Positions 12,605 through 22,984 of a stretch of 64,000 nucleotides of DNA are shown in pieces; within the stretch, counting starts at the first letter, position 1, and the number at the start of each line of letters is the position of its first letter. Source of the DNA: Dryomyza anilis (lineage: Eukaryota > Arthropoda > Insecta > Diptera > Dryomyzidae); the NCBI GenBank assembly GCA_951804985.1, contig OX638135.1:9129058-9193057 (forward strand), in the 5' to 3' direction. The position numbers and the translations under genes are program-made. The notes under the pieces were generated by a model that was not told where the DNA came from, ran no database searches, and worked only from the letters and a program-made list of their open reading frames with translations.

Positions 12605-13007
12605 AAGATGATATTTTAATGGCATCATATTTTAAAAATCTAAATTATTACATATTTTTGTATTGAAAAAAAAACATTTTTTTTTTCTAAAGTAAAATTT
12701 GCAATAATTTTTAAATGTATTTGTAACTCTGATCTCTAGAATGGCGTCATTTTCATCAAATTGTCTCTAGTTTTTGAGGTATATACCATTTTTTGAAAAT
12801 CCTAAAACATATATCCCAAAATCAATGTCTCAAAAACTAGATTCAATATGATAAAACTGACGCAATTTTAGAAATCAGAGTTACATATATATTCAAGAAT
12901 TATTGGAACATTTTTTGTAGAAAAAAAACAATATTTTTTTTAATACAAAAAATATGTAAAAATTTAGAAAATTATTTATTTAAAATATGAAGCCATGAAA
13001 CCATCTT
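12605..13007. repeat. Foldback inside the right arm of H
   Basis: An inverted repeat centred near 12802 with arms of about 200 bp. Inner arms: GTAACTCTGATCTCTAGAAT at 12722 against its inverted partner ending at 12883. Outer arms: ATATTTTAATGGCATCATAT against its partner ending near 13007. The left arm of H has no counterpart, so this is a foldback insertion or a local inverted duplication. Confidence 0.75.
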
Positions 13008-13417
13008 GAAATTAGACATGAACATTTATATTAAATTAACCAAAATATGTGATTTTTTTCAGAATTTTAAAAAGGGTCCTTTTTAGGGACATCCATTTTG
13101 AAGTGCAAGGATAATGAGCTTAGAAGTTACAACTCAATTTCTCTAAAAGCTTCTTATATTAGCTTTAAAACGAGCTATCAACATAGTTCCTATCATTTCT
13201 ACTTTAAGAGATATTAAAATATAAACAACCATACAAATGTGATTTTTATCCCATTTTTGTAAGTTTGAACCACTGTATCTCTGGAAGTAGTGTTCTAAAA
13301 AATTAGTCAATGCATGTCTCAATAACCTTTCTCAGTTCCCAAATTTCATTGAAATCGAAAAGGTGAAATCTCAAATTTTACTTTGGTTGGTCGATTTGGT
13401 GTGGAATGGCCCATATA

Positions 13418-14003
13418 CAATCCAATATAGTTAAAAAAATAACCCAATATTTTTTACCGTGAAGGTAATTTTTGTTTTCTAATCCATGGTATGTTTCTGG
13501 CATGTTTAAATGATATATACTATTATATTCATACTACAGCAATCTGTATACAAGTTAATAGGCAAGTGTGTATACAAAAATAATATGGTGATCGTAAAAG
13601 TCAAACGGATGAAAAATTCGTCTAGCAACAAAATTACAGGGCTGAATTGCATTTAAAAAAAGAATGCCACCCGATGTATTTTTGCAATAAAATGAGAAAT
13701 CAAAAAAAAGTCGCTCGGATCAAGGGTATGGTAATTGTCTCACAATTACAAATATGTAATAATTTTTAATATCGGTCAACAAAAGCGCCCTCTAGACCCT
13801 TATATTTTCATAGTATTTACGTACTTTAATATCTCGAAGGAAAATTGATGAATTTTATTTTTTTTTTGTTTGTGCAAGTAGTATTTATTGAACTGAACAT
13901 ATGCAAAAAATTAGAGAATTCTATACGGTAGATAAACAGATATTAATTAAATAGTTGTCGTTCCGGACGGGACAAAAACAGAATTAAATGTCGAGGTTGA
14001 TAT
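13418..14003. other. No gene recognised
   Basis: AT-rich sequence between element H and the SINE. No coding similarity, no long open frame and no repeat shared with the rest of the window was found. Confidence 0.6.
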
Positions 14004-14316
14004 AATAATAATATAATAGTTTAGCGCTACAGTCCTGTATAGAACTTCGGCCGAGCTCTCTCACCATTTTGAGCTGTGCGTGTTATATTTGTACTCAAAC
14101 TGGTGGGACCTACAGTTTATTGCCGAATCCGAACGGCGTGTGAGATTTTTCATAGGCAATGGTTTTACTCTCGTAGGTTTGCCATTTACTGACGAGAGGT
14201 AGTGCGGTATAGAAAAATGTTTCTATGAAAAGATGTTGTTAGCCCCAGTCCAGGCTTGAACCAGGGACCTTTCGGCTCGCAGTCCAACGCACTAACCACT
14301 GAGCTACCGCGGCTAC
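14004..14316 (-). mobile_element. tRNA-derived SINE, full-length copy
   Basis: 313 bp, read on the minus strand. The head carries an RNA polymerase III box A (TAGCTCAGTGG) and box B (GGTTCAAGCCT). The body has CTCTCGTCAGTAAATGGCAAA and CCGAATCCGAACGG-type sequence, and the 3' end is AGCGCTAAACTATTA with an ATT-rich tail. A perfect 10-bp target duplication AGGTTGATAT lies at 13994-14003 and 14317-14326. Its length equals that of the copy at 28521. SINEs are moved in trans by a LINE machinery; no partner is identified here. Confidence 0.9.
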
Positions 14317-14653
14317 AGGTTGATATGAATATTCCAAAATGTCAGCGAATTTTGCGTACAAATTATTTTTTGAATTATTTTAGAAAATAGCTGAAACCAT
14401 GTGCTTTATTTGTATATTTACACATTATTTTCAAAGTTTATAGTCTTTTAATAACAAATCATAGAAAAATTCCGGAGGGAACAATTTTTTTTTTCTAAAA
14501 TACTTTTTGTGTACAAATTATTTTTTTGGATAATTTAGAGGGATAGCTGAGAAAATTTACTTTATTTATGTACACTTTGTTTCTAATGTTCATAGTTTTT
14601 CGTAATAAATCACAGAATAATTCCGGACGTTCTGCATGAAAATTAGCACTATG

Positions 14654-15449
14654 ATTATACCCTACACCTATGAGGTACAGGGTATATTAACTTTGTGCAT
14701 ATATTGTAACGCCCCTTAGGAGGCGTGTCCGGTATGGAAAAGTATATATATTCTTGATCAGCATCACTACCCGAGTCCGTTTAGCCATGTCCGTCTGTCT
14801 GTCTGTCTGTCTGTCCGTCTTGCTGTCTTGCTGTCTTGCTGTCTTGCTGTCTTGCTGTCTTGCTGTCCGAATACAGAATAACTTGAGAAATACTGATCAG
14901 AATGCGATGAAATTTCGTCTCAATATATTTTAGCCAAAAGTAGGAACTGAGTTTGAAAATGAGCCAAATCGGTCAACGGACACGCCCACCTCCCATACAA
15001 GTCACTTTTATATAACTCTTTCGGAACTAATAACTCGAAAAGTATTCAAGGTATAGTTATAAAATTTAAAACGTATTGTTAGAATTCGTCTAAAAATATG
15101 TGGTCCAAAAATGGGCGTGATCCGCCCACATTTTTTTTTCATTATTTCCCGGGTTTTCATAGTCGAAAATTGATCCGTAAATTATTAAAATCAAATCTAT
15201 GAAATATTAGCCTTTCAAAATTTTAAATATAGGCGTGGTCCGCCCAATTATATTTTTCAATTTTTTTTTTAAGTTTTTTATACTTTATATAAATTTTTAA
15301 TTTATGGGGATATAAGACGTAAATTTCTGATATATGAATAATTTTCTGAGGGTAAGCATTCCCACCAAAGGTGTAGGGTATTCCATAGTCGGGCCCGACC
15401 GACTATAAAAATCCGCCCCATGTGACCTAACTTTCCCAACTCGTTTTTT
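14654..15449 (-). mobile_element. DINE-1-like element, copy 1 (inverted)
   Basis: Reads on the minus strand from AAAACGAGTTGGGAAAGTTA through the TATAGTCGGTCGGGCCCGACTATGG-type hairpin region, CCACGCC boxes, a long CTGT/CTTG microsatellite and the AATATATATACTTTTCC tail to GGTATAA. The tail order (GACAGAC microsatellite, ATGGCTAAACGGACTCGG, CTGATCAAGAATATATATAC, GGGTATAA) is that of Drosophila DINE-1/INE-1, a non-autonomous Helentron-like family. Here the microsatellite includes six CTTGCTGT units. Confidence 0.85.
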
Positions 15450-15699
15450 GCTTAAATAGTTTTATATCTGACAATATTATCATTATAAATGATGTTCGAT
15501 TCGAATATACAGAGGTTTTTTAAGGTATATATTTTTCTCCTTTTTTGTAATTTTTTTTTTATATTTATTTTCACTTTTGGTTCTCAAATATACGGACATG
15601 ACAAATTTCAATTAGCAGTCAAAAAATTACTAGGAAATCGATGTTTACATTTTTGAAAATGCTGAGGAAATTCTGTCAGTCACAGTCACTGTCAGTCAC

Positions 15700-15752
15700 C
15701 GCAATCGCCGCACAAAAGTTGAAATTACTTGAACTTTTGTGCGGCGATTGCG
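15700..15752. repeat. Perfect 21-bp-arm hairpin
   Basis: CGCAATCGCCGCACAAAAGTT at 15700-15720 is exactly inverted at 15732-15752, with an 11-nt loop. The GC-rich arm contrasts with the AT-rich surroundings. It may be the fused ends of a deleted TIR element. Confidence 0.9.
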
Positions 15753-15882
15753 TCAATGTATATACTCGTTCTCATATATTTGCATGTATTTCTACTTTTG
15801 ATCGTTCGTCGGACGCATGAATCAGGCATATCTTCGCTTATGGAACTCACGCATAAGTGCAGTTGTCATATATTTCTCGAGG

Positions 15883-15939
15883 GTAATGTGTATTCGTAAT
15901 TTATCGTCTAGAAGAGGTTAAATTACGAATACACATTAC
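15883..15939. repeat. Perfect 21-bp-arm hairpin
   Basis: GTAATGTGTATTCGTAATTTA at 15883-15903 is exactly inverted at 15919-15939, with a 15-nt loop. It is unrelated in sequence to the hairpin 130 bp upstream. Confidence 0.9.
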
Positions 15940-16353
15940 GCAGGAGCCTGAACCTAGACAGTGTGCTATTTCGATATACACCGCGCAGTCAGACAGGTGA
16001 ATATGACACATTCACTGTTTTTTGGTATACATTTACCAATTTTAAGACATAATATTTCTTCAAAATATTCACTTTGTTGCGCTTGCTGAATTAGTATGTT
16101 TCGCTTTGTGAATCATTACGAATGATACGACGCAAGGTGAACAAAATGATGAAATTTTTGAACAAAACTATATATTTTTTTTATTTAATTTTAAACATTT
16201 TTTTAAACTATAATATAAGAATAATTTGTAACCAACCTAATAAAAACGTTTTAAAGTACCAAATTAATTCATCGACATATCGTAAAATTTCACGTCCAAA
16301 ACTTCAATTTGAGTAAAATTATGTCAAGTTAATAGTTTATATCAATTAAACCT

Positions 16354-17390
16354 AGAGATATCATTCATTCGGACTAACTTTTTTCTAATCACAATCAATG
16401 TGGTAAAATATTAAAAAAATATCATCTCGATATCGTTATCGTTAAATTAGGAGGAATTACATGGCAAACATTACCATTTTTATTTTAATTAAATACATTT
16501 GTGCCTTTTTTGTAAATTTATTCCGATATGTATAGCGATATCCTTCATTCTCACTAGTTTTTTTCCAATCAAATAGTATGTAAAAAAATATTAAAAAATA
16601 TTAAAATATATAAAAAAATATAAAAAATATAAAAAAATATGAAATAAAAAATATTTTTTAATATAAAACGTTTTTAATGTGAACTCCGCGCAAATCATAC
16701 TAAAAATTCACCTTAAAAACGTTTTATATTAAAAAATATTGTTTATTTCATATTTTTTGTGTCAGTTAAATTTTCGTCTGACAAAATTCGAAAGGCCTAA
16801 TATTAGTAAAATTGAAAATATTTATGTTTCAAAGTGTCTTTAATATGGAACCATGGCGATAGAACCATGATGAACCGTGGTAAAATATTAAAAAAATATC
16901 ATCCCGATATCGTTAAATTAGTAGGAATTACATGGCAAACATTACCATTTTTATTCTAATTAAATGCATTTGTGCCTTTTTTGTAAATTTATTCCGATAT
17001 GCATAGCGATATCCTTTATTCTCACTAACTTTTTTCCAATCACAATAATGTGATAAAAAATATATCATCCCGACATTGTTCCCGGATTAGGAGAAATTAC
17101 ATGGCAACTATTACCATTTTTCATACATTTGTGCTTTCTTTCGTAAATTTATTTCAAGAACTGCAAGCGATATCCTTCGTTCGCACTAACTTGTTTCTAA
17201 TCACATTCAATGTGATAAAAAATAAAAAATATCATCCCGATATCTTTCCCGGATTAGGATAATTTACATGGCAAAAATTACCATTTTTATTTATATTTCA
17301 TACATTTGTGTATTTCGTTGTAAATTGCGATATTCTTCGTTTGCACTATCTTTTTTCTAATAACAATCCATGAAAATCAACGAAATTTAC
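16354..17390. repeat. ~168-bp satellite array
   Basis: Tandem copies containing GCGATATCCTTCATTCTCAC, ATATCATCCCGATATCG and AATTACATGGCAAACATTAC. The GCGATATCCTT box occurs at about 16539, 17011, 17177 and 17326 with a related start at 16354, and the ACATGGCAA box at about 16460, 16931, 17100 and 17267. The period is 166-169 bp. The second copy is interrupted by about 300 bp of AT-rich DNA holding a hairpin. Several copies keep short open frames that are not believable genes. Confidence 0.85.
16625..16758. repeat. AT-rich hairpin interrupting the satellite
   Basis: The arm starting GAAATAAAAAATATTTTTTA and ending TTTTTAATGTGAA is inverted after an approximately 25-nt GC-richer loop (CTCCGCGCAAATC). 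Arms are about 45 bp with few mismatches. It splits one 168-bp satellite copy, so it arrived later, and is MITE-like. Confidence 0.75.
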
Positions 17391-17502
17391 CGATTTGTAT
17401 TGATGGTTTATAATTTTGTTCAAAAAAAGAGCTTTTTGTTCACAGTGCGACGCATGCGCGCGGATTCGCATTATTTGCCGCTTTGAGCCTATCTAAATAT
17501 AG

Positions 17503-18283
17503 AAAAACGAGTTGGGAAAGTTAGGTCACATGGGTAAGTTCGGTCAAATGGGGCGGATTTTTATAGTCGGTCGGGCCCGATTATGGAATACCCTACACCT
17601 TTGGTGGGGATATTAACCCTCAGAATATTATTCATATATCAGAAATTTACGTCTTATATCCCCATAAATTAAAAAAATTATATAAAGTATAAAAAACTAA
17701 AAAAAAAAATTAAAAAATGTAATTGGGCGGACCACGCCTATATTTATAATTTTGAAATGCTAATATTTCATAGATTTGATTTTAATAATTTACGGATCAA
17801 ATTTCCACTATGAAAACCCGGGAAATAATGAAAAAAAAAATGTGGGCGGATCACGCCCATTTTTGGACCACATATTTTTAGGTGAATTCTAACAAAACGT
17901 TTTAAACTTTATAACTATACCTTGAGTACTTTTCGAGTTATTAGTTCCGAAAGAGTTATATAAAAGTGACTTGTATGGGAGGTGGGCGTGTCCGTTGACC
18001 GATTTGGCTCATTTTCAAACTCAGTTCCTACTTTTGGCTAAAATATATTGAGACGAAATTTCATCGCATTCTGATCAGTATTTCTCAAGTTATTCTGTAT
18101 TCGGACAGCAAGACAGCAAGACAGCAAGACGGACAGACAGACGGACATGGCTAAACGGACTCGGGTAGTGATGCTGATCAAGAATATATATACTTTTCCA
18201 TACCGGACACGCCTCCTAAGGGGCGTTACAATATCTGCACAAAGTTAATATACCCTGTACCTCATAGGTGTAGGGTATAAAAA
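17503..18283 (+). mobile_element. DINE-1-like element, copy 2
   Basis: Complete copy on the plus strand, from AAAAACGAGTTGGG to GGTGTAGGGTATAAAAA. It contains the GTCGGTCGGGCCCGA-centred hairpin, paired CCACGCC/TCACGCC boxes, GACAGCAAGACAG microsatellite, ATGGCTAAACGGACTCGGGT and AATATATATACTTTTCCATA. It is the inverted mate of copy 1, about 2 kb away. Confidence 0.88.
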
Positions 18284-18316
18284 GTGGCAACAGCGCGATA
18301 CAGCCGCTTCCAATCG

Positions 18317-18430
18317 GAAAAGTACACGGATAAAAAAGATTTGTTTGAATATGTTTAAATGTAATTATAACGTAATTCGAAATCACCATATAAATATTAG
18401 GAGTAAAATCTAATTACATTATAATTGAAT
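18317..18430. repeat. Dispersed repeat CACGGATAAAAAAG
   Basis: Begins CACGGATAAAAAAGATTTGT followed by TTGAATATGTTTAAATG and CGAAATCACCATA. The same series occurs at 48551-48660 with a few differences. A possible TIR element whose right end could lie near 26990 (GCAGCGTGTAG); the ends agree only for CACG plus an A tract, so the boundary is uncertain. Confidence 0.45.
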
Positions 18431-18759
18431 TGTACAATTATTTTGTTCAGATTGAAATATTATTATACGATATTTAAACATAAATTAATTTAATCGCGGA
18501 TTTACATTAATTTACTATATTAATGTTTCTGTAGATATATATATTTTTCTTCAGATATTAATATAAGTATGTTTGATATTTCCGCTATTTAACACCCCCA
18601 ACGTCAATAAAAGGTTCTTTGAATTGTATGTATTTGGTTATTGGTGATTGTTACTGGGTGACAACGAATTTAATAATAATAGCATAATTTTGATCAGGGC
18701 CGTGCGCACGGGGAGGTTTTGGGGATTCAAACCCACCCCCCCAGGAGCACTAAAAAAAA

Positions 18760-19945
18760 TTATTTAATGAAATTAAAACCTAAAAATGTATATGAATGTA
18801 AATTATAATTTTATAATGTCACACGCTCTGATCAAAAGTGGTTTAAACAATATGTTAGAATAAAAAATTGATCAAAATGTTTAGAGTAAAAACGAAACAA
18901 TATTTTCTAAAAGCAAAAAACAATTAAAGATCAGAATAAAAAGTGATAAATTTCAATCTCATTTGTGAGCTCATTTTTATTCTATAAAAATTTTATTGAT
19001 GTTAAAACGTATTCAGGAATTTAAAGAATGCTATACTAATAAAAGGTTATATATATATTCAAAAATATATACTTCAAAAAAATGTATATTTTCTTTACAA
19101 AAATTTTCATTGCTTAAAATTATTTTTGTGGAATTTTTTTTTTTCTTGTGTTGAAAAACTTTTGTACAATCTTATTTTTTTAAAACAATACAAACAATTT
19201 ATTTTTTTAAACAATTAGTTTTCAACTTTTTATTTTAGATTTTTTTTTTTACATAGTTCAAAAATATTTTGTTTATAAATTTATTATTATATTTTTTAAC
19301 AAAAAATACATTCAAAAAAATATAAATAATATCTCTCTTATTACGTACAACTAAACAAAATATATTCCTCAAAAAAGCGTAAGAAATTCTAACGAATTTC
19401 TTTTCGTTTATATTTACGGATTTTTAATAAAAATTTAAAATGAAATAAGACCCTAAATCAATAAGACCCCAGAATTGGTTTATATTTGTGTTATGAAATA
19501 AGACCCGTTTTTTTTTTCATACAAAATGTTCAATATTGTACAGCATTTATATACATGACTTCTGAACCCGTCGACAAATTCAACTTTTGGCTGCACACAT
19601 GAGAAAATCCTGTATTTTCTTAAAGTTCGCTAAAAAATAATATAATCGTGTTTCCAAATTTTTCTGACTCAATTCGTCAAATGAGTTTATTTGCTTTTGA
19701 AATACATATCAAATTTTTGGTCGAACCTTTGAAAAAATTTGAAAGTAGTTCATGGTGAGACATCATTGAGTATAAATATGAAAATGGTTGTACGATACTA
19801 ATTCGTTTACAGCTTTATTCGCATTTAAATAAATTTGAATTGATTTCTAATAGTAACATTTCAAAAGGGAATAAAACCTTTAAATGATTTGAATTTGTAA
19901 AAACGCTTTTATATTCATACTAAAAGAGATCTCAGATCTCTACAA
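18760..19945. other. hAT-type element, left interior; no gene
   Basis: Strongly AT-rich sequence with homopolymer runs and no open frame of note. Nothing recognisable as transposase in any frame. Confidence 0.55.
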
Positions 19946-19949
19946 AATG

Positions 19950-20290
19950 AAGGGTGTAAACGAAATTTATACATTTTCTTTTAAACTTAAAAAGTAAACA
20001 CAACACGGTAAAAAAATATATAACAAATCAAGAACAATACTCCATAGTTTTTAAAAATAGTTAAAGAATTATATTTCTGAATGAGTTAGGACGAATTTCC
20101 GTATTTTAGTTTTCCACCTACCATCAGCCGTTGGACACCATTTCTTCTAACATTTTTGATAACACTAATCCAACTATCGCTTATTTTATTTCAGTTTAAC
20201 AATATTTCAATATTTTTCGAAGAATGGATTTTAATAAGCCAAAAATTTTAAATCTGGACCAAGCTCAGGCAGTTTGGAGGGTTACATCCA
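19950..20290. repeat. Direct repeat R1, first copy
   Basis: Shares GACGAATTTCCGTATTTTAG, CCATCAGCCGTTGG, CAATATTTCAATATTTTTCG and TTTGGAGGGTTACA with 23945-24340 in the same orientation. The second copy has an internal duplication of about 67 bp. Both lie inside the large hAT-type element. Confidence 0.85.
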
Positions 20291-20299
20291 TTCCGAAAT

Positions 20300-20600
20300 A
20301 AAAAAAAAGTTGGTACAAAAAGGCGATTTCCGCCCACTCGGAGTGGCGTGGCCTACCCCTCTCGGTGACTACATCCATTTCTCGACCTCCTCCATCGAAT
20401 TCCGCAATAAAAAAAGTTGGTACAAAAAGGCGATTTCCGCCCACTCGGAGTGGCGAGTGGGCGGTGTGGCCACCTCTCGGTGGCCACATCCATTTCTCGA
20501 CCTCCTCCATCGAATTCCGCAATAAAAAAAAGTTGGTACAAAAATCGATTTCCGCCCACTTTAAGAGGGCGGGGCCTAATCCACTTCGATCAGTTTTATA
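20300..20600. repeat. ~117-bp minisatellite
   Basis: Three direct copies with GGCGATTTCCGCCCACTCGG, CATCCATTTCTCGACCTCCT, CATCGAATTCCGCAATAAAA and GTTGGTACAAAAA; the third is partial. It resembles the ~108-bp repeat of 1-9968 in layout: ATCGA(T/A)TTCCGC, then ATAAAAA, GTTGG/GTGGG and ACAAAAA/ACATAAA. Overlapping frames in both directions come from the repeat and are not genes. Confidence 0.85.
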
Positions 20601-21210
20601 AAATAATACAAAAAAAACTCTGAAGAACCACTGAAAAAACACTAAAAAACCACTAAAAAAAGTATAAAAGAACACTAAAAAGAACACTAAATTAACGATA
20701 AAAAAAACGCTAAAAATACACAAACACTTACTTCGAGATAGAGTTTGTGTTCCTGGTACACTAAGCAATGTAGTATACTGTTCTGTTTTCATTGCGTTAT
20801 ATTCGTAGTGTATTAGTTATACCTGAGACAGACATCTAGTATTCATATCATAGTATTTGAAATACTAGATGTGTGTCTCACAATATTATAATATTTTTGT
20901 AGTATTCGTTGATTTCATTGTGGTATTTATCTGGTACAAATACCACGAAACTATTCGTAGTATTTTTGTAGTTTTCGTTTAAACACAGCCAAATTTCAAA
21001 AGCTTTCCGAAAGCTTTTTGTCAAAAGAAGCTCTTTGTACTGAAATGTCATAATAAATTCAAACAAATAAATAAATTATTTGAAATTGTTTTTCAAAATT
21101 TTATTGAAAAATGAATATTAGAATCTGAATTTTATTGAATTAATTGGCAGCACAAAAATATAATGACCACGACCTTGCAAATTTCAATGTAGTAAAGCTA
21201 CAATATTAAG

Positions 21211-22679
21211 AAAAACGAGTTGGGAAAGTTAGGTCACATGGGTAAGTTCGGTCACATGGGGCGGATTTTTATAGTCGGTCGGGCCCGACTATGGAATACC
21301 CTACACCTTTGGTGGGGATATTAACCCTCAGAATATTATTCATATATCAGAAATTTACGTCTTATATCCCCATAAATTAAAAAAATTGTATACAAATCTA
21401 AAAAAAAAATTTGAAAAATGTAATTGGGCGGACCACGCCTATATTTAAAATTTTGAAAGGCTAATATTTCATAGATTTGATTTTAATAATTTACGGATCA
21501 AATTTCCACTATGAAAACCCGGGAAATAATGAAAAAAAAAGTGGGCGGATCACTCCCATTTTTGGACCACATATTTATAGGTGAATTCTAACAATACGTT
21601 TTAAACTTTATATCTATACCTTGAATACTTTTCGAGTTATTAGTTCCGAAAGAGTTATATAAAAGTGACTTGTATGGGAGGTGGGCGTGTCCGCTGACCG
21701 ATTTGGCTCATTTTCAAACTCAGTTCCTACTTTTGGCTAAAATATATAGAGACGAAATTTCATCGCATTCTGATCAGTATTTCTTAAGTTATTCTGTATT
21801 CGGACAGCAAGACAGCAAGACGGACAGACAGACAGACGGACATGGCTAAACGGACTCGGGTAGTGATGCCGATCAAGAATATATATACTTTTCCATACCG
21901 GACACGCCTCCTAAGGGGCGTTACAAAATATGCACAAAGTTAATATACCCTGTACCTCATACACATAAAATAAACGGGTTCATAATATTAACGAATGCTG
22001 TTCATAGCGGCAAATTCAAAAGTTTTAATGCAAGATACATTGTGACAATGTACATTGTCCTGTAACTTGTTTGTGAATTTAATGATCAGTTCATTTTCAG
22101 TAAGAATCAGTGTTCATAATACGCACAAATAAATTTAATGATTTTTTTCATACTTCAATGAATTATATTCATTGAAATACTGCAGTAGACATTTTGCATG
22201 TTCGTGTTTCGTGTTCGTTGCTAGTAGCGTTAGCTGCGCTCTGCTGCTATTAATTCGCAAAAAGCTGCGACAAATGTAAGAATTAGTTGCGAAATGAAGT
22301 GAAATGAAGTGCGAAATTACATTTAATTTATATTATACTATTATATTTAATGTATATATTAATTGAATTTACATTAAAATAATAAAATGAAAAAACTTTC
22401 TGAATTCACATTAAAGTATGTATTCGATTCATTGCGACAATGAACTCTCGCATTCAATATAGCTAATGAAATATTCATTGTAATTATGAATATTTGTCAT
22501 TTTGTTTCATGATCCGTACATTGTAATTGAATGAATTTGTACATTGAAGTATTACCGGAAATTCGTTGTGACAATGAACAATTACATTGGACCAATTTTA
22601 ACGAAATATTCTTTGTGATAATGTACTTTTTCATTGTAGATATGTACTTTTTTGGTTCAGTGTAGGTGTAGGGTATAAA
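21211..22679 (+). mobile_element. DINE-1-like element, copy 3, itself interrupted
   Basis: Starts AAAAACGAGTTGGGAAAGTT and is very similar to copies 2 and 4 up to CCCTGTACCTCAT at 21960. The expected end AGGTGTAGGGTATAAA resumes at 22664. The intervening 0.7 kb is a separate TA-flanked insert. This copy sits inside the TIR element 20822-22999. Confidence 0.88.
21962..22662. mobile_element. 701-bp TA-flanked insert within DINE copy 3
   Basis: Interrupts the DINE sequence CCTCATAGGTG exactly at TA, with TA on both sides. Ends are CACATAAAATAAAC and TTTTGGTTCAGTG; only the CAC/GTG tips and a loose A-rich stretch are inverted. The inside contains many words of the type CATTGTGACAATGTACATTG. No open frame, so probably non-autonomous. 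Confidence 0.7.
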
Positions 22680-22984
22680 TATAAGTGTCCACTGAGGATC
22701 TGCAAGTAAAGGAAATCTATCGTGTAAAAAAACGTTGTTTTCACTTATATTAGAAGTCTGTAATAGAAAAACAAAAAATAAAAATTGTCACGACTTTCAA
22801 AAAATAGTGCTCTTTCTCGCGGACTAGAATATATTATTCTCTAGTAACCGTGGTACCCCACAAAAATAAAAATGTTGTAATACTTGTTTCGCATAGCTTT
22901 ATTTACTACACAAACTATACTACGTTATGTCTGTCACCTATCTGTATTTAGAATATTATAGTATTGTTATTATAATTACTTTAC

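Larger units (their letters stand above)
8726..13415. mobile_element. TIR element H with long inverted arms
   Basis: The terminal inverted repeats are identical for 28 bp, starting TATGGGCCATTCCACACC, and are flanked by TA (8724-8725; 13416-13417). The inverted homology continues inward: 10520-10740 pairs with about 13035-13225 (TCTCTTAAAAGTAGAAATG, GTCCTTAAAAAGGACC), and 10790-11100 pairs with about 12170-12480 (TTAGGGTGCGG, GACAGACTCTAATAC). Element X interrupts the left arm. No transposase is recognisable; the core holds a 180-bp duplication and a decayed SINE. Diverged arms of the same family occur at 47000-47480. Confidence 0.78.
15450..16353. other. Spacer with two perfect hairpins; no gene
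   Basis: AT-rich DNA between inverted DINE-like copies. Two perfect inverted repeats stand out at 15700-15752 and 15883-15939 and are listed separately. A short open frame from 16122 lies at the satellite edge and has no recognisable similarity. Confidence 0.6.

Noticed and set aside
14780..14870. CRISPR-like array (CTTGCTGT / CTGTCTGT repeats)
   Set aside because: Simple microsatellite inside a DINE-like element; no spacers.
20265..20792. 175-codon open frame on the minus strand
   Set aside because: It is built from three copies of the 117-bp minisatellite and an A-rich tract; several frames on both strands are open for the same reason.
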